DNA of 12,679 bases from Methanobacteriota archaeon (GTDB lineage: Archaea > Halobacteriota > Methanocellia > Methanocellales > Methanocellaceae), in contig JAEZKS010000221.1 of the NCBI GenBank assembly GCA_023436075.1, positions 1-12,679 on the forward strand, read 5' to 3'. The notes beneath the pieces were generated by a model. That model searched no databases. It was not told where the DNA came from and saw only the letters and a program-made list of their open reading frames with translations. Of the stretch, positions 12,586 through 12,679 are shown in pieces. Within the stretch, counting starts at the first letter, position 1. Each line of letters starts with the position of its first letter. A program made the translations under genes and the position numbers.

Positions 12586-12679
12586 TCACCCGCGAACGAT
12601 CTCTGCGCCCTTGTTCCGGGCCCTGGTCATGATCACCGTGCAATTCTTATCATAGCTATGGACTGCGGCTTCCACTTTT
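12586..12679 (-). CDS. 3' end of an unidentified gene upstream of nop5
   Basis: The minus strand is open from the window edge to TGA at 12588-12586, giving 30 residues: KVEAAVHSYDKNC followed by TVIMTRARNKGAEIVRG. It stops four bases before the nop5 ATG, and its last codons contain the nop5 ribosome binding site, so it is very likely the preceding gene of the operon. The fragment is too short to name a family. Confidence 0.55.
   Translation of the reverse strand, partial: KVEAAVHSYDKNCTVIMTRARNKGAEIVRG

Overview
The window looks like a chromosomal segment of a methanogenic euryarchaeon, most likely near Methanocella or the Methanosarcinales. The evidence is the archaeal-type EF-1 alpha/ribosomal protein S10 pair, a Nop5-fibrillarin gene pair, TATA-like A/T boxes upstream of genes, GGAGG/GGTGA ribosome binding sites, frequent use of TTG/GTG starts, and sensor proteins ending in DUF835 or HAMP. 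The genus is inferred from gene style only.

Layout. Positions 1-510 hold the 3' end of tuf (EF-1 alpha) and rps10, the tail of the archaeal str-type operon, closed by three consecutive hairpins (518-592). Positions 819-1912 hold a two-gene unit: a membrane Cache/HAMP sensor with no output domain, overlapped by a gene for a small unrecognised protein. Positions 1913-2853 have no convincing gene but carry a nested pair of long inverted repeats. Positions 2854-4956 hold convergent genes: a membrane-anchored PQQ-dehydrogenase-like beta-propeller (+) and a predicted lipoprotein with an internally duplicated domain (-). A DUF2284 cysteine-rich metal-binding protein (5185-5760), a second inverted-repeat element (5865-5989) and a PAS-GAF-PAS-DUF835 sensor (6188-7933) follow. 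Threonine synthase (8051-9256, -) is divergent from a tiny Thr/Pro-rich lipoprotein (9480-9707). Next come TatA (9943-10275) and a stand-alone PqqD-like protein (10299-10679). A repeat-rich gap (10680-11059) contains a triple 22-bp tandem repeat and a third inverted-repeat element. The right end is a minus-strand operon: an unidentified gene (3' end only), nop5 and fibrillarin (flpA), the core of the C/D-box RNA-guided 2'-O-methylation machine.

The most unusual feature is not a protein. Three intergenic gaps each carry a long imperfect inverted repeat whose arms are built from short words (GCCAAG, or in one case CGCAGAG) spaced about 9-11 bases apart, with the spacing mirrored in the opposite arm. 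One gap has two such structures nested with different words. A separate short repeat (28 bp in one gap, 22-bp tandem triplet in another) occurs in two of the same gaps. These elements look like a dispersed non-coding repeat family able to fold into long hairpins; their function is unknown from this sequence. A weaker second theme is the co-occurrence of a PQQ-type propeller, a PqqD-like protein and TatA without any other visible pqq gene.
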